From an uncultured Woeseiaceae bacterium (lineage in GTDB: Bacteria; Pseudomonadota; Gammaproteobacteria; Steroidobacterales; Woeseiaceae): a DNA stretch of 57,669 nucleotides. The stretch's first letter is position 1, and every line of letters begins with the position of its first letter. Positions 1 to 9,812 of the stretch are shown piece by piece. The translations under genes and the position numbers were made by a program. A model generated the notes under the pieces. That model had not been told where the DNA came from. It worked only from the letters and a program-made list of their open reading frames with translations, and made no database searches. The stretch covers positions 6,413 to 64,081 of the forward strand of contig CAMYOJ010000020.1 in NCBI GenBank assembly GCA_947259985.1, read 5' to 3'.

Positions 1-243
1 GGCGACATCACGCTGCGCGCGAAGATTACAACGAGGGTAAAACCGGGCGTCGTCTACACGACGTTCCACAACCCCGAGACGGGCGCCAATGTCGTGACCA
101 CCGAATACGGCGACTGGGCGACCGATTGCCCCGAGTACAAGGTGACCGCCGTGCAGATTGCGCCGGCATCGCATCGCTCGCAATGGCAGCAGGAATTTGC
201 GGCCCGCGCCGAGCAACAAGGCAAGATCGCCGAAACAAACTGA
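1..243 (+). CDS. Formate dehydrogenase large (alpha) subunit, C-terminal end only
   Basis: Partial gene cut by the left edge; 80 residues and a TGA stop are visible. The segment VKPGVVYTTFHNPETGANVV followed by WATDCPEYKVTAVQI is the typical C-terminal molybdopterin-dinucleotide-binding end of the cytoplasmic FdhF/FdsA-type formate dehydrogenase alpha subunit, which oxidises formate to CO2. The Mo and Fe-S ligands lie outside the window, so NAD-dependence and active-site type (Cys or Sec) cannot be judged. The nearby hut operon (HutF plus HutG) releases formate from histidine, so this enzyme could consume it; that link is inference. Accessory subunits would be upstream or elsewhere. Confidence 0.85.
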   Translation, partial: GDITLRAKITTRVKPGVVYTTFHNPETGANVVTTEYGDWATDCPEYKVTAVQIAPASHRSQWQQEFAARAEQQGKIAETN

Positions 244-283
244 TATGATAAGCGGCGAGCCTCACCGGCTCCCGACAATAAGC

Positions 284-289
284 AGGGGA
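284..289 (+). promoter_or_regulatory. Shine-Dalgarno AGGGGA implying a CTG start at 295
   Basis: AGGGGA lies five bases before an in-frame CTG at 295. No ATG, GTG or TTG occurs in this frame between the previous stop and the ATG at 433, yet the intervening codons encode a convincing signal peptide, so this site probably decides the true start of the antiporter gene. Confidence 0.55.
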
Positions 290-294
290 AATTT

Positions 295-2166
295 CTGAGT
301 CGTCAAAACGCAGTAACGATTGCGGGCGCAATTGCGTGCCTTGCCCTCCTGGCTTTCGCGCCTCCCGTATCGGCAGACGATATCTCCGTCGAAGCACCGA
401 AAGTTTTCCTGACCAACGTCGGATTCGACGTCATGGTCGACGGGCTCGAGCCGGGCCCGCGAACACAGCTGATCCTCAACGGCGACGAAGTCGCTGCGGG
501 CGTTGGAGAGCGCCTGACCGCAGCGGATCTCAATATTGCCGTGGAAGGCACGGCGAGCCTCGAGGTCGTCCAGAACGGCGAGATCCTGTGGCAGAAGGAC
601 GTGCCGACGATTCCGGGCTGGGTATCCATTTTGCCGCCGCTGATTGCGATCATGCTGGCGTTCCTGTTGCGCTCGGTCATCCCGGCTTTGTTCGTGGGCC
701 TCGTCGTCGGCGCCTGGGCGGTAAACGGCATGACGATGCCCGGCGCGTTCAAGGGTTTCTTTGAAGCCATCACGATCTACGTCGTCAATACGGCCATCGA
801 TCCCGATCACATGGCGATCATGGTCTTTACCTTCCTGATTGGCGGTATGGTCGGCGTCATCTCGCGCAACGGCGGCATGGTCGGCATCGTCGAACGCATC
901 ATGCCGTTTGCAAGCAGCACGCGTCGCGGGCAGGGCGTCGTAGCGACACTGGGCCTCGCAATCTTCTTCGACGACTACGCCAACACGATGATCGTCGGCA
1001 ACGCCACTCGCCCGATGAGCGACAAGCTGCACATCTCGCGCGAGAAACTCGCTTACCTCGTCGACTCCACGGCCGCTCCCGTGTCAACGATTGCCGTGAT
1101 TACAACGTGGATTGGTTTCCAGGTTGGCCTCATCGACTCTGCCATCAAGGGTCTCGACGGCATCGACATGACACCGTACATGCTGTTTCTGAGTTCTATC
1201 CCCTACAGCTTCTACCCGTTCCTCGCGATCTTCTTCGTCTTTCTCGTCGTCTATACGGGCAAGGACTTCGGCCCCATGTACAAAGCCGAAAAACGCGCGA
1301 GGCATAGCGGCGAAGTCGTTTGCCCGTCGGCAACAGTGTCCACGGACAAGTCGGGCGAAGATTTCTATCACAAGGGTGACATCCCGTGCCGCGCCATTAA
1401 TGCCGTTCTGCCTATCGTTACAATGATAACGACCGTAATCGTCGGACTCTTTATCAGCGGCGAAGGCGAGACCATTACCGACATCATCGGCAGCGCGGAC
1501 GCCTATGGCGTACTGATCTGGGCATCGCTGCTCGGCTGCGCAATGGCCGTCGCGCTGTCGCTCGGACAGGGCATCCTGACGCTGAACGAAACCGTCGAAT
1601 CGTGGCTCGCAGGCGGGCGCTTCATGCTCACGGGCCTCGTGCTGCTGGTGATGGCCTGGGCCGTCGCCGACGTGGCCGGCGTGCTGCAGACGGCGCCCTA
1701 CCTGATTACGGTGCTCGGCGAGTCGCTGTCGCCGTATACGCTGCCGACCATCGTATTCCTGCTAGCGGGCGCCACGGCGTTTGCCTCGGGGTCGAGCTGG
1801 GGCGTCATGGCGATCCTGATGCCGCTCGTCATCCCGCTTTGCTGGGCGGTCCTGCAGAGCCATGGCATCGCCGACGCCGAGCACATGCACATCCTTTACT
1901 CGTGCATCGCCTGCGTACTGACCGGCGCCGTCTGGGCCGATCACTGCTCGCCGATTTCGGACACGACGGTATTGTCTTCGCTCGCGACCGGTTGCGATCA
2001 CATGGACCATGTACGTACGCAGATTCCATACGCCCTGGTCGGCGGCGGCGCCGCTGTCCTGCTCGGCGTTCTGCCAGCCGGCTTCGGCCTGCCCTGGTTC
2101 CTGTTGCTGCCCTGCGGCGCCATCGCCATCGTGGTCGTGCACCGCTTCCTCGGCAAGCCCGTCTGA
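295..2166 (+). CDS. NhaC-family Na+/H+ antiporter with periplasmic N-terminal domain
   Basis: Polytopic inner-membrane antiporter of the NhaC/COG1757 family, which exchanges Na+ (or organic anions) for protons. Starting at CTG 295, the protein opens with a hydrophobic signal segment (AIACLALLAFAPPVSA), then about 75 residues resembling a small beta-rich periplasmic domain (to LWQKDVPTIPGW), then around a dozen membrane segments. Family hallmarks are FFDDYANTMIVG, ASGSSWGVMAILMP and WADHCSPISDTTVLSS. An ATG at 433 gives a 577-residue protein but would cut away the signal segment and half the extracytoplasmic domain, so I prefer 295. It follows the formate dehydrogenase gene by 51 bases and may be cotranscribed; the transported substrate cannot be told from sequence. 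Confidence 0.85.
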   Translation: MSRQNAVTIAGAIACLALLAFAPPVSADDISVEAPKVFLTNVGFDVMVDGLEPGPRTQLILNGDEVAAGVGERLTAADLNIAVEGTASLEVVQNGEILWQKDVPTIPGWVSILPPLIAIMLAFLLRSVIPALFVGLVVGAWAVNGMTMPGAFKGFFEAITIYVVNTAIDPDHMAIMVFTFLIGGMVGVISRNGGMVGIVERIMPFASSTRRGQGVVATLGLAIFFDDYANTMIVGNATRPMSDKLHISREKLAYLVDSTAAPVSTIAVITTWIGFQVGLIDSAIKGLDGIDMTPYMLFLSSIPYSFYPFLAIFFVFLVVYTGKDFGPMYKAEKRARHSGEVVCPSATVSTDKSGEDFYHKGDIPCRAINAVLPIVTMITTVIVGLFISGEGETITDIIGSADAYGVLIWASLLGCAMAVALSLGQGILTLNETVESWLAGGRFMLTGLVLLVMAWAVADVAGVLQTAPYLITVLGESLSPYTLPTIVFLLAGATAFASGSSWGVMAILMPLVIPLCWAVLQSHGIADAEHMHILYSCIACVLTGAVWADHCSPISDTTVLSSLATGCDHMDHVRTQIPYALVGGGAAVLLGVLPAGFGLPWFLLLPCGAIAIVVVHRFLGKPV

Positions 2167-2178
2167 AATGGATAATGA

Positions 2179-2619
2179 ATGAAGGCAATTCTCGGAATCG
2201 CGTTGCTGATCCTGACCGTCGCTGGAATTGTGTTCTTCGCGATGCCGGCCCGGCAGGGATTGAAGGCGGGCGGCGGTGCTCAGCTAACGGGCGTCCACTG
2301 GCGAGCCGTCAGCGTTGATGATGAGGCTGTCCCCGAAGACGTCGACCTGCAGATTCAGTTTGATGTTGACGGCAGCATCAAGGGCCACGGTGGCTGCAAC
2401 CGCTTCTTCGGCTCGCTGCAGAAATCCGAATCAGGCATCGAGGTGAGTCCGCTCGGCTCGACTCGCATGTCTTGTCCGGAACCCGTCATGAAGCGCGAGA
2501 CAGCTTTCCTGGACGCCGTCCAGAAAATGAAGGATTTTCGTATCGGCGACAGCGAAATGAGCCTGCTGGATGAAGATGGCAAGGTCCTTGCCTCGTTCGC
2601 TGCGGACCCCGGTCGATAG
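2179..2619 (+). CDS. META-domain protein (HslJ-like), membrane-anchored
   Basis: 146 residues: an N-terminal hydrophobic anchor (about residues 3-22) followed by one META domain. The recognisable core is GHGGCNRFFGSL, then GSTRMSCPEPVMKRETAFLDA, typical of pfam03724/HslJ. Members of this family in enteric bacteria are heat-inducible outer-membrane or periplasmic proteins linked to novobiocin tolerance, but their biochemical role is not settled. No lipobox cysteine is present, so it is more likely a membrane-tethered periplasmic protein than a lipoprotein. The gene starts 12 bases after the antiporter stop and may be read through from it. Confidence 0.8.
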   Translation: MKAILGIALLILTVAGIVFFAMPARQGLKAGGGAQLTGVHWRAVSVDDEAVPEDVDLQIQFDVDGSIKGHGGCNRFFGSLQKSESGIEVSPLGSTRMSCPEPVMKRETAFLDAVQKMKDFRIGDSEMSLLDEDGKVLASFAADPGR

Positions 2620-2621
2620 GC

Positions 2622-3008
2622 CTACAGTTCGTTCGCAACTTCCTTTTCCTGGCCATCCGGGAACAACCAGCGCGTCAGCAGCGGCTTGATGTACTTCGGG
2701 AATAATGCGAAAGCAAAGCCGAGCGCGATCGCACCAAACGGCGGCGCAGTCTGCACGGCATATACAGGCCAGCCGAAAGCCTTGATCGTGTTCATGAACG
2801 AGTCGATTATGAAGTCGATCAGGAAACTGATCAGCTCACCGTTAAATACACTGCCAATCTGGGCAACGTCCTCGCGCAGTGAACCAATTTCGAAGTACAG
2901 GAACGTCAGCGCGAAGCCGCATGCGTACAAGCCACCGCCTCTTACTTCCCAGACCTTTCTGAACCAGTCCCGGAACCAGCCGTGTGATTTGCCGATGAGC
3001 TCCTGCAA
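2622..3008 (-). CDS. Small hypothetical membrane protein
   Basis: 128-residue protein of unknown function. Visible features are two or three hydrophobic stretches (around residues 27-41, 58-75 and 88-107) and a charged C-terminal tail (FPDGQEKEVANEL). The start used is a TTG at 3008; no better start codon occurs before the first hydrophobic stretch, so the N-terminus is uncertain. It lies 15 bases downstream of the SYLF-domain gene on the same strand and is probably cotranscribed with it; its 3' end nearly meets the convergent META-domain gene. I recognise no family. Confidence 0.55.
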   Translation of the reverse strand: MQELIGKSHGWFRDWFRKVWEVRGGGLYACGFALTFLYFEIGSLREDVAQIGSVFNGELISFLIDFIIDSFMNTIKAFGWPVYAVQTAPPFGAIALGFAFALFPKYIKPLLTRWLFPDGQEKEVANEL

Positions 3009-3023
3009 GGCCGGATGCCCGGA

Positions 3024-3575
3024 TCAGGACTTATCGAGCTTCGAGAACTTCGTGCCTTCGAGCGTCAGGTTGTACATCAGGCCTTTCGAGCCGAAGATGA
3101 AGCCGACGACCGGGTCCTTGATGTTGTTGGTATCGATAGTCTTGCCGGCTCCGAGGTCAATCAGGGCGACCGAGCCGTCGACGCCGACTTTCCAGCCGCT
3201 CGCGTTGCGAAACTTGTCGAGCGCCTCACGCGTCATGAACGCGATGACGATGGACTTCGCCTGGGCGCCGAGTTGAAAGCCGAATGAGCCGGCCGTGGTC
3301 CTGTAGTACGCGGTCGTCTGGCCACCCACGCGCAGTACACCTTCGCCGGTTTCGCCGCCTATGCCGATCCCGACCTTTATGACGCGTGGGAACACGAGAT
3401 AGCCGGCGGCCTGGCTCAGGAACACTTCGGCACCGTCGACGTCCTGCTTGAACACCTGCAGGGCCTTGTTCGATTCGCGATTGAGCTTGTCGGCAGACGC
3501 GGCCAGGACCGACGTCGCGCAAAACATCGCGACAAGTAACATGAAAGGGTGCAATTTCTTGCTGACATTCATCAT
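3024..3575 (-). CDS. SYLF-domain (YSC84-like) exported lipid-binding protein
   Basis: Small secreted protein with a signal peptide (MMNVSKKLHPFMLLVAMFCA, cleavage near SVLAAS) followed by a SYLF/YSC84 domain. Diagnostic elements are AAGYLVFPRVIKVGIGIGGE, GEGVLRVGG, YYRTTAGSFGFQLGAQAKS and the later GVDGSVALIDLGAGK. SYLF domains bind phosphoinositides and actin in eukaryotes; bacterial exported versions are poorly characterised. A longer frame reaches 3629, but the ATG pair at 3575/3572, preceded by AAAAGGTC on the minus strand, puts the signal peptide at the N-terminus, so I chose 3575. Confidence 0.8.
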   Translation of the reverse strand: MMNVSKKLHPFMLLVAMFCATSVLAASADKLNRESNKALQVFKQDVDGAEVFLSQAAGYLVFPRVIKVGIGIGGETGEGVLRVGGQTTAYYRTTAGSFGFQLGAQAKSIVIAFMTREALDKFRNASGWKVGVDGSVALIDLGAGKTIDTNNIKDPVVGFIFGSKGLMYNLTLEGTKFSKLDKS

Positions 3576-3662
3576 GACTGAAGACCTTTTGCTTCGCGCA
3601 GCCCAATCGGCGCGCCGGAATGACGGCAATAATAGCCTACCCGCACGGTAAGGTGCGACGCC

Positions 3663-4439
3663 TTAACGGTCGCTGAACGCAGACAGCATGAGCCGCAGGG
3701 TTTCCCTGAGTCGCGCCGCCTTACCGGCATCGAATACAGTGCTGGCCTCGTCCATGTAGGCGCGTTGTGCGATCTCGAGCTGTATGGCGTGAATTTCCGA
3801 ATCGGGGTCGCCGTAGTGCCGCGTGATGTAACCGCCTTTGAAGCGGCCATTGACGGCGACCGAAAACGGGCCCGCCTCGGCCGCCGCGATCACTTTCGAC
3901 TGCCGTGCCGCGTCGCAGCTGCTGCCATTGTTGGTGCCGATATTGAGTTCGGGCAATTCGCCATCAAACAGGCGCGGCACGACGCTCGGGATAGAGTGTG
4001 CATCCCACAACAACGCGTAACCGTGCTTCTCGCGCTTGGCCTGTAGCATCGCGGCGAGTTGCTCGTGGTACGGCCGCCAGTACTGCTCTACGCGCTCGGA
4101 GCGCTCTTCGTCGCTCACGCCGCCCTCCACGTAAATACCGTCTCCAGCGAAAGTCTGTTCCGGGCAGAGGCCTGTCGCGACCTGCCCCGGGTAGAGAACA
4201 TCGTCGCTTGCCGACCGATTCAGGTCGACGACATAGCGTGAATAATTTGCGATCAATAGCGATGCGCCGAGGTCGCGGGCGAAATCGTAGAGCTCGGCGA
4301 CATGCCAGTCCGTATCCGGCACCGCGAGTCCGGCCTGCGTCATGCGGGCGCTGATGTCGACGGGAATGTGTACGCCGTCGTGCGGCACGCTGATCAGGAG
4401 CGGCAGTTCGCCGTCGTAGTGATTGCAGACACCAATCAT
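3663..4439 (-). CDS. hutG: N-formylglutamate deformylase (HutG)
   Basis: 258-residue FGase-family amidohydrolase that hydrolyses N-formyl-L-glutamate to formate and glutamate, the last step of the five-step histidine route. Family motifs are LLISVPHDGVHIP near the start, YVVDLNRSASD, LLWDAHSIPS and the C-terminal EIAQRAYMDE. It is the last gene of hutF-C-U-H-G; its ATG overlaps the hutH stop by four bases (ATGA). With hutF present, the formimidoyl group is first deiminated and formate is released here, rather than formamide being made by a formiminoglutamase. Confidence 0.92.
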   Translation of the reverse strand: MIGVCNHYDGELPLLISVPHDGVHIPVDISARMTQAGLAVPDTDWHVAELYDFARDLGASLLIANYSRYVVDLNRSASDDVLYPGQVATGLCPEQTFAGDGIYVEGGVSDEERSERVEQYWRPYHEQLAAMLQAKREKHGYALLWDAHSIPSVVPRLFDGELPELNIGTNNGSSCDAARQSKVIAAAEAGPFSVAVNGRFKGGYITRHYGDPDSEIHAIQLEIAQRAYMDEASTVFDAGKAARLRETLRLMLSAFSDR

Positions 4440-5965
4440 TTGCCGAGGCTCGGTAGCACCGACGCCGCGTAGCCGCAGTAATCTCCGTCATCGATGGTAG
4501 CTGCGACACGACGGATATCCGATGACAGGGAGCGGTCTTCGTCGTACGACGGCGAAATCTCACGCAGAGCGCTAATGACTTCCTCTATCGCGGGTGAACT
4601 CTTCTGCGGGTGATGAAACTCGATCCCCTGCGCCGCGGCAAGCAATTCGATGGCGACAATGTCCGCAACATTATCGAGCATCGTGTGCAGGCGCCTTGCT
4701 GCATAGGTCGCCATGCTCACGTGGTCTTCCTGATTGGCCGATGTCGGCAGGCTGTCGACGCTTGCGGGGTGCGCATGCGACTTGTTTTCGGAGGCCAGCG
4801 CCGCGGCCGTGACCTGCGCCATCATGAAACCGCTGTTGAGCCCTTCATGTTTGACGAGGAATGGCGGCAGGCCACTCAGGTGAGAGTCGATCAACAAGGC
4901 AATGCGACGCTCGGACAGCGCCCCGATCTCGGCGATCGCCAGCGCGAGATAGTCAGCCGCGAGAGCCACGGGCTCTGCGTGAAAATTGCCGCCCGACAGT
5001 ACGGACTTCGAGTCGGCAAAGACGAGCGGGTTGTCGGTGACCGCGTTCGCTTCAGTCTCGAGGACCGAGCAGACATGGCGCAACACATCGAGACAGGCGC
5101 CCATTACCTGCGGCTGGCAGCGTACCGAGTAGGGATCCTGAACGCGGTTACATTCGGCGTGCGAGGCGCGAATATCACTGTCGCCCATGAGATCACGCAG
5201 CACGCCGGCGACGGCGATTTGCCCACCGTGACCGCGCACGGACTGGATGCGCCGGTCGAATGGCGTGTCGCTGCCCTTGACCGCGTCGGACGACATTGCG
5301 CCCGCCATCAGCGCCGCCGCCAGCAGGTTCTCGGTACGGAACGCGGCAGCCAGGGCAAGCGCGGTCGAGACCTGGGTGCCGTTCAGTAGCGCCAGCCCTT
5401 CCTTGGGCGCGAGTCTCACTGGTTCGATGCCGGCCATCTTGAGGGCCGCCGTCGCGGGCACGAGGTTGCCATTGACGCGCACTTCGCCGATACCGATCAG
5501 TGCGCCCGCCATGTGCGCGAGCGGCGCGAGATCGCCTGACGCACCCACGGAGCCGCGCGCCGGAATGCGCGGGTAGATGTTGTTGTTGATCAAGGCGCAC
5601 AGCGCGTCGACGAGTTCGAGCCTTACGCCCGAAAACCCCTCGGCAAGCGCCACGACTTTCATGAGCATGATGAGCCGCACGACGTCGTCGTCGAGATCTT
5701 CGCCAACGCCCACGGCGTGCGAGCGCACGAGATTGTCCTGCAGGTGCGCCAGCTCGTCGTCGCTGATGCTCACCTGTGCAAGTTGACCGAACCCGGTGTT
5801 GACGCCGTACACCTGGTCGCCATGTGCAAGCACCTCATTGATGAACTCCCGGGACTCGGCGATGCGACGCCGCGCATCGTCATCCAGCACCACCGTCGTG
5901 TCCTCGCGCCAGGCGGCCCGGAGGTCGGACAGCGTGACCAGTTGGTTCGCTATCGACAGTTTCAT
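4436..5965 (-). CDS. hutH: Histidine ammonia-lyase
   Basis: 509 residues, the usual family length. Deaminates L-histidine to trans-urocanate in the cytoplasm. The MIO prosthetic group forms from Ala-Ser-Gly at residues 142-144 within [15 protein letters not shown], and the conserved [12 protein letters not shown] is at about 51-63. Other family landmarks are [27 protein letters not shown] and [14 protein letters not shown]. All catalytic regions look intact. It sits between hutU and hutG with four-base ATGA overlaps on both sides, so translation of the whole operon is probably coupled. Confidence 0.96.
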   Translation of the reverse strand: MKLSIANQLVTLSDLRAAWREDTTVVLDDDARRRIAESREFINEVLAHGDQVYGVNTGFGQLAQVSISDDELAHLQDNLVRSHAVGVGEDLDDDVVRLIMLMKVVALAEGFSGVRLELVDALCALINNNIYPRIPARGSVGASGDLAPLAHMAGALIGIGEVRVNGNLVPATAALKMAGIEPVRLAPKEGLALLNGTQVSTALALAAAFRTENLLAAALMAGAMSSDAVKGSDTPFDRRIQSVRGHGGQIAVAGVLRDLMGDSDIRASHAECNRVQDPYSVRCQPQVMGACLDVLRHVCSVLETEANAVTDNPLVFADSKSVLSGGNFHAEPVALAADYLALAIAEIGALSERRIALLIDSHLSGLPPFLVKHEGLNSGFMMAQVTAAALASENKSHAHPASVDSLPTSANQEDHVSMATYAARRLHTMLDNVADIVAIELLAAAQGIEFHHPQKSSPAIEEVISALREISPSYDEDRSLSSDIRRVAATIDDGDYCGYAASVLPSLGK

Positions 5966-7626
5966 CGAGCGCTCCCGGTATCGACCATCGGCAGGTTCAG
6001 GTTGTTTTCACGGGCGCACTCGATCGCTATTTCATAGCCCGCGTCGGCATGGCGCATGACGCCGGTCGCGGGGTCGTTCCAGAGCACGCGTCCGATACGC
6101 TTGTCGGCCGCCTCGCTGCCGTCGCAGACAATCACGAGCCCGGCGTGCTGCGAATAGCCCATGCCCACGCCGCCGCCGTGGTGCAGCGACACCCAGGTCG
6201 CGCCGCTGGCCGTATTCAGCAGCGCGTTGAGCAGCGCCCAGTCGGATACCGCGTCGCTGCCATCCCGCATCGCCTCGGTCTCGCGATTCGGACTTGCGAC
6301 CGAGCCGCTGTCGAGATGATCGCGCCCGATCACGACGGGCGCCTTGAGTTCGCCATTGCGCACCATCTCGTTGAAAGCGAGGCCAAGCTTGTGGCGCTGC
6401 CCGAGCCCTACCCAGCAGATACGCGCCGGCAGTCCCTGGAAGTGAATACGTTCGCGCGCCGCGTCGAGCCAGTTGTGCAGGTGCGGGTCGTCGGGTATGA
6501 GTTCCTTCACCCTGGCGTCGGTCTTGTATATATCCTCGGGGTCACCCGACAGTGCGGCCCAGCGGAACGGTCCAACGCCGCGGCAGAACAACGGCCGCAC
6601 ATAAGCCGGCACGAAGCCCGGAAAATCGAACGCGTTTTCGACGCCTTCGTCGAAGGCCACCTGGCGGATGTTGTTGCCATAGTCGAAGGTCGGGATACCC
6701 TGCTGCTGGAATTCGAGCATCGCCCGAACGTGGACGGCCATCGACTTGACGGCCGCCGCGACGACTGCATCGGGATCCTTTTCGCGCTGCTCGAACCACT
6801 GTTCGACGGTCCAGCCTATCGGCAGGTAACCGTTGGCGGGATCGTGCGCCGACGTCTGGTCGGTGACGGCGTCGGGACGGATGCCGCGCTCGATCATCTC
6901 GGGCAGTATCTCTGCCGCATTGCCGAGCAGGCCGACCGAAACAGCTGTCTTGTCACGCACCGACTGCTCGATGATCGTCATCGCTTCATCGAGTGTGTCC
7001 GCGCGCGTGTCGAGGTACCCCGTGTCGAGGCGCATCTGGATGCGATCTTCCTGGCATTCGATCGCGAGCATCGACGCTCCCGCCATCGTCGCGGCCAGCG
7101 GCTGCGCGCCGCCCATGCCGCCGAGGCCCGCGGTCAGGATCCAGCGCCCGGCGAGGTCGCCGTCATAGTGCTGGCGACCCATCTCGGCAAAGGTCTCGTG
7201 CGTACCCTGCACGATGCCCTGGCTGCCTATGTAAATCCACGAGCCGGCCGTCATCTGCCCGAACATCATGAGGCCTTTCTTGTCGAGCTCGCGGAAGTGT
7301 TCCCAGTTGGCCCAGGCCGGTACGAGATTCGAGTTTGCGATCAGCACACGTGGCGCATCGGCGTGTGTCTGAAACACGCCTACAGGCTTGCCCGACTGCA
7401 CGAGCAAGGTCTCCTCATCGCCGAGTTCCTTGAGCGCCGCCACGATTGCGTCGAAGCACTCCCAGTTGCGCGCGGCCTTGCCGATGCCGCCATACACAAC
7501 GAGGTCGTCTGGCCGCTCGGCGACTTCCGCGTCAAGATTATTCATGAGCATCCGCAGCGGCGCTTCCGTGAGCCAGCTTTTGGCATTGAGACGAGTGCCC
7601 GTCGGTGCCTTGATGGTCCTGGTCAT
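5962..7626 (-). CDS. hutU: Urocanate hydratase (urocanase)
   Basis: 554 residues, full length. Uses NAD+ as an electrophilic cofactor to hydrate urocanate to imidazolone propionate. Recognised from [60 protein letters not shown] and the C-terminal [15 protein letters not shown] that carries the conserved cysteine. It overlaps hutC upstream and hutH downstream by ATGA. No truncation or unusual residue was seen. Confidence 0.96.
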   Translation of the reverse strand: MTRTIKAPTGTRLNAKSWLTEAPLRMLMNNLDAEVAERPDDLVVYGGIGKAARNWECFDAIVAALKELGDEETLLVQSGKPVGVFQTHADAPRVLIANSNLVPAWANWEHFRELDKKGLMMFGQMTAGSWIYIGSQGIVQGTHETFAEMGRQHYDGDLAGRWILTAGLGGMGGAQPLAATMAGASMLAIECQEDRIQMRLDTGYLDTRADTLDEAMTIIEQSVRDKTAVSVGLLGNAAEILPEMIERGIRPDAVTDQTSAHDPANGYLPIGWTVEQWFEQREKDPDAVVAAAVKSMAVHVRAMLEFQQQGIPTFDYGNNIRQVAFDEGVENAFDFPGFVPAYVRPLFCRGVGPFRWAALSGDPEDIYKTDARVKELIPDDPHLHNWLDAARERIHFQGLPARICWVGLGQRHKLGLAFNEMVRNGELKAPVVIGRDHLDSGSVASPNRETEAMRDGSDAVSDWALLNALLNTASGATWVSLHHGGGVGMGYSQHAGLVIVCDGSEAADKRIGRVLWNDPATGVMRHADAGYEIAIECARENNLNLPMVDTGSAR

Positions 7627-8387
7627 TGTCGTAGTTTCTCCAGCTGCACAACATCGGCCGATGTCGATCGCGGTGTTCCGGGTGGGGTGTAGTGTCCGGT
7701 CAGTTCGTAACGACTGCCCGGGTGATGCAGGCGCGCAAAGGTCACGGGACGTCCCGCCGACCAGGTGCGCCGGATGACGACGAGGCTGGCCTCGCCCTCT
7801 TCGAAATTCAGGTGCTTTCTAACGGCCGCATTCGGCAGGGTTGCTCGCACGACCTGCTCGGCTTCCTGCAGCGGTGCTACCGACGTCAGGTAGGCGCTCG
7901 GCGTGACCGACTCGAAGTCCTGCTCGAGACACTCTGGTGCGAAACCCGCAACTACGTGACGATCCTCGAGCTGAATCGGCGCGCCGTTCTCGAAATGCAC
8001 GAGCAGGAGGTGAAATACCTCGGTGCCCTGCTCGACGTGCAGCGCCCTCGCAACCTCGCCTCGCGCATGCTGCAGGGACTGTCGCAACACCTTGCTCGCG
8101 TGGCTGTGTCCTCGTTGCGCGATTTCGTCAGCGATGTTGTGAACCTCGAGCAAATGCGATTGCGAGCGAAAATCGGACACGAAGGTGCCGCGCCCGGCGA
8201 TTCGCTCAACGTAGCCTTCGTCGTTGAGTTCGCGCAGCGCGCGATTCGCCGTCATTCGCGACACGCTCATGAGCTCCACGAGTTCGTTCTCGGACGGCAC
8301 ACGATCGTTGGGACTCAACTCGCCCGACGAGATGCGCCCGATGATCAGGTCCTTTAGTTGCTGGTAGCGCGGCTTGGCGGTGTTCAT
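7623..8387 (-). CDS. hutC: HutC, GntR-family repressor of histidine utilisation
   Basis: 254 residues: an N-terminal GntR winged helix ([20 protein letters not shown], then [20 protein letters not shown]) and a C-terminal UTRA effector domain (from about residue 90, with [15 protein letters not shown] and [18 protein letters not shown]). HutC proteins repress hut genes and release DNA when urocanate binds. It is encoded inside the operon it should control, between hutF and hutU, with ATGA overlaps both sides, which predicts autoregulation. The likely target is the TGTATATACA palindrome at 9759-9768 between hutF and hutI. Confidence 0.92.
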   Translation of the reverse strand: MNTAKPRYQQLKDLIIGRISSGELSPNDRVPSENELVELMSVSRMTANRALRELNDEGYVERIAGRGTFVSDFRSQSHLLEVHNIADEIAQRGHSHASKVLRQSLQHARGEVARALHVEQGTEVFHLLLVHFENGAPIQLEDRHVVAGFAPECLEQDFESVTPSAYLTSVAPLQEAEQVVRATLPNAAVRKHLNFEEGEASLVVIRRTWSAGRPVTFARLHHPGSRYELTGHYTPPGTPRSTSADVVQLEKLRQ

Positions 8388-9742
8388 CGCGCGGCCCTGA
8401 AAGCATTGAGCTTGGCGGCATAATCCCAGCGCGCCCGGTCGCGCTCGACGTGCATGGCGTCGAGTACCTGCCAGTCACCGTTTACCATGACGCGTTCGAC
8501 AGGTAGCGGGTAGCCGGAAAATACCAGCGCATCAAGGCGCGAATCATCACCGTGCCCGGCAAGCATCGGATCGTCGTCGCCGAGCACGACGAGATCGGCG
8601 TGTGCGCCTTTCTGCAGCCCGACGATGGACTGTCCGCTCGCCAATGCACCGCCTTCGAGCGAACGCGAAAACAACTCGCGGCCGACGTGGCTGTCTCGCA
8701 GCGACGTGATGTTACGCGAGCGCGTTGCGAGTCGCTGCCCGTACTCGAGCCAGCGCAGCTCTTCAAAGGGATTGATCGATACATGGCTGTCGGAGCCAAT
8801 CGCGATTTGCCCGCCGTGCCTGAGGAAATCGTGCAGCGGAAACAGGCCATCACCGAGATTGGCCTCGGTGCTCGGACACAGCGCGACAACAGCCCCCGAT
8901 TCGGCCAGCGCCTGCGTTTCGTCCTCGTCCATGTGAGTCGCATGCACGAGGCACCATTGCCCGTCCACATCGAAGTTGTCCATGAGCCAGCGCACGGGCC
9001 GCGCGCCGTAGGCCTCAAGGCACTGTTCGACTTCAAGCTGTTGTTCGGCGATATGCAGGTGCATGGGGATGTTCCGATCAGCCGCCACGCCTGCAATTTC
9101 AGTAAGAGAATCACGGCTAACGGCGCGCAGGCTGTGCACGCCGATACCCACGCTTATCGCCTCACCGGCCCGGGCGCTTGCCCGTTCATGGTGAGCGAGG
9201 AACTTATCGACGCGCATCGCGAAATTGCCTTGCGCGGATGTGGGCGCGGCATCGTCAAAGCCGGCACGCTCGTACAACACGGGTACGTAGGTCAGGCGAA
9301 TACCGCTTTCCCGAGCCGCTGTCACGATCGCCTCGAGCATGGCGTCCTGCCGGTCCGGATCCTTCGGGTCACGGTGCAGGTAGTGAAACTCGGCGACGGC
9401 CGTGTAGCCGCTGGTCAGCATCTCGCAATAAGCCTGGCGCGCGATTGCCGTGAGCGTCGCGGCATCGATGCCGCGCGCGAGTTCGTACATGCGCTCCCGC
9501 CATGTCCAGAAGTTGTCGCGGCCCGCTGGCGAGCGCTGTTCAGTATGCCCCGCCAACGCACGCTGGAATGCGTGGCTGTGCGCATTGCACAGCCCAGGAA
9601 TCACACAGCCGACCGCCCGGTCCTCGGCCGTTGCGGTAGCACCGACTTCGACGTCCTCGATCAGTCCGCCCGCAATGCTAAAGCGGACCTTGTCATGCCA
9701 GCCGTCCGGCAGCAGGGCCTTGTTCGCAAATATCGCCGTCAT
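8384..9742 (-). CDS. hutF: Formimidoylglutamate deiminase (HutF)
   Basis: 452 residues from the ATG at 9742 (MTAIFANKALLPDGW); an open frame extends much further upstream but runs through hutI and the shared promoter region. Amidohydrolase-superfamily enzyme that converts N-formimidoyl-glutamate to N-formylglutamate plus ammonia. Metal-site and family motifs are GLCNAHSHAFQRALAGHTE, GIGVHSLRAVS, MHLHIAEQQ, CLVHATHMDEDE and AIGSDSHVSINPFEELR. First gene of the minus-strand hut operon; its stop overlaps the hutC start (ATGA). It defines the formate-releasing histidine route together with hutG. Confidence 0.93.
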   Translation of the reverse strand: MTAIFANKALLPDGWHDKVRFSIAGGLIEDVEVGATATAEDRAVGCVIPGLCNAHSHAFQRALAGHTEQRSPAGRDNFWTWRERMYELARGIDAATLTAIARQAYCEMLTSGYTAVAEFHYLHRDPKDPDRQDAMLEAIVTAARESGIRLTYVPVLYERAGFDDAAPTSAQGNFAMRVDKFLAHHERASARAGEAISVGIGVHSLRAVSRDSLTEIAGVAADRNIPMHLHIAEQQLEVEQCLEAYGARPVRWLMDNFDVDGQWCLVHATHMDEDETQALAESGAVVALCPSTEANLGDGLFPLHDFLRHGGQIAIGSDSHVSINPFEELRWLEYGQRLATRSRNITSLRDSHVGRELFSRSLEGGALASGQSIVGLQKGAHADLVVLGDDDPMLAGHGDDSRLDALVFSGYPLPVERVMVNGDWQVLDAMHVERDRARWDYAAKLNAFRAAR

Positions 9743-9758
9743 ACGCTCGTCCCAAAGT

Positions 9759-9768
9759 TGTATATACA
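9759..9768. promoter_or_regulatory. Predicted HutC operator, TGTATATACA
   Basis: A perfect 10-bp palindrome of the form TGTA-N2-TACA, within GTTGTATATACAGG, in the 70-bp gap between the divergent hutF and hutI starts. HutC-type GntR repressors are known to bind this kind of palindrome. Its position would let one HutC dimer control both transcripts. I saw no second intact copy at the other hut junctions. Confidence 0.7.
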
Positions 9769-9812
9769 GGCTAGTACATGGTAATTTCGAATGCAATTTC
9801 CGGAGACGATTG

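Noticed and set aside
6523-6535. CTTGTATATATCC inside hutU as a second HutC operator
   Set aside because: Only half of the TGTA-N2-TACA palindrome is present and the bases are explained by the D-I-Y-K codons.
6049-7692. Very long open frame on the plus strand opposite hutU
   Set aside because: It is antisense to a fully conserved urocanase, encodes no recognisable domain, and long antisense frames are expected in G+C-rich genes with biased third positions.
8552-9784. Long plus-strand frame opposite hutF
   Set aside because: Antisense shadow of hutF; no homologous motifs and it ends inside the hutF-hutI control region.
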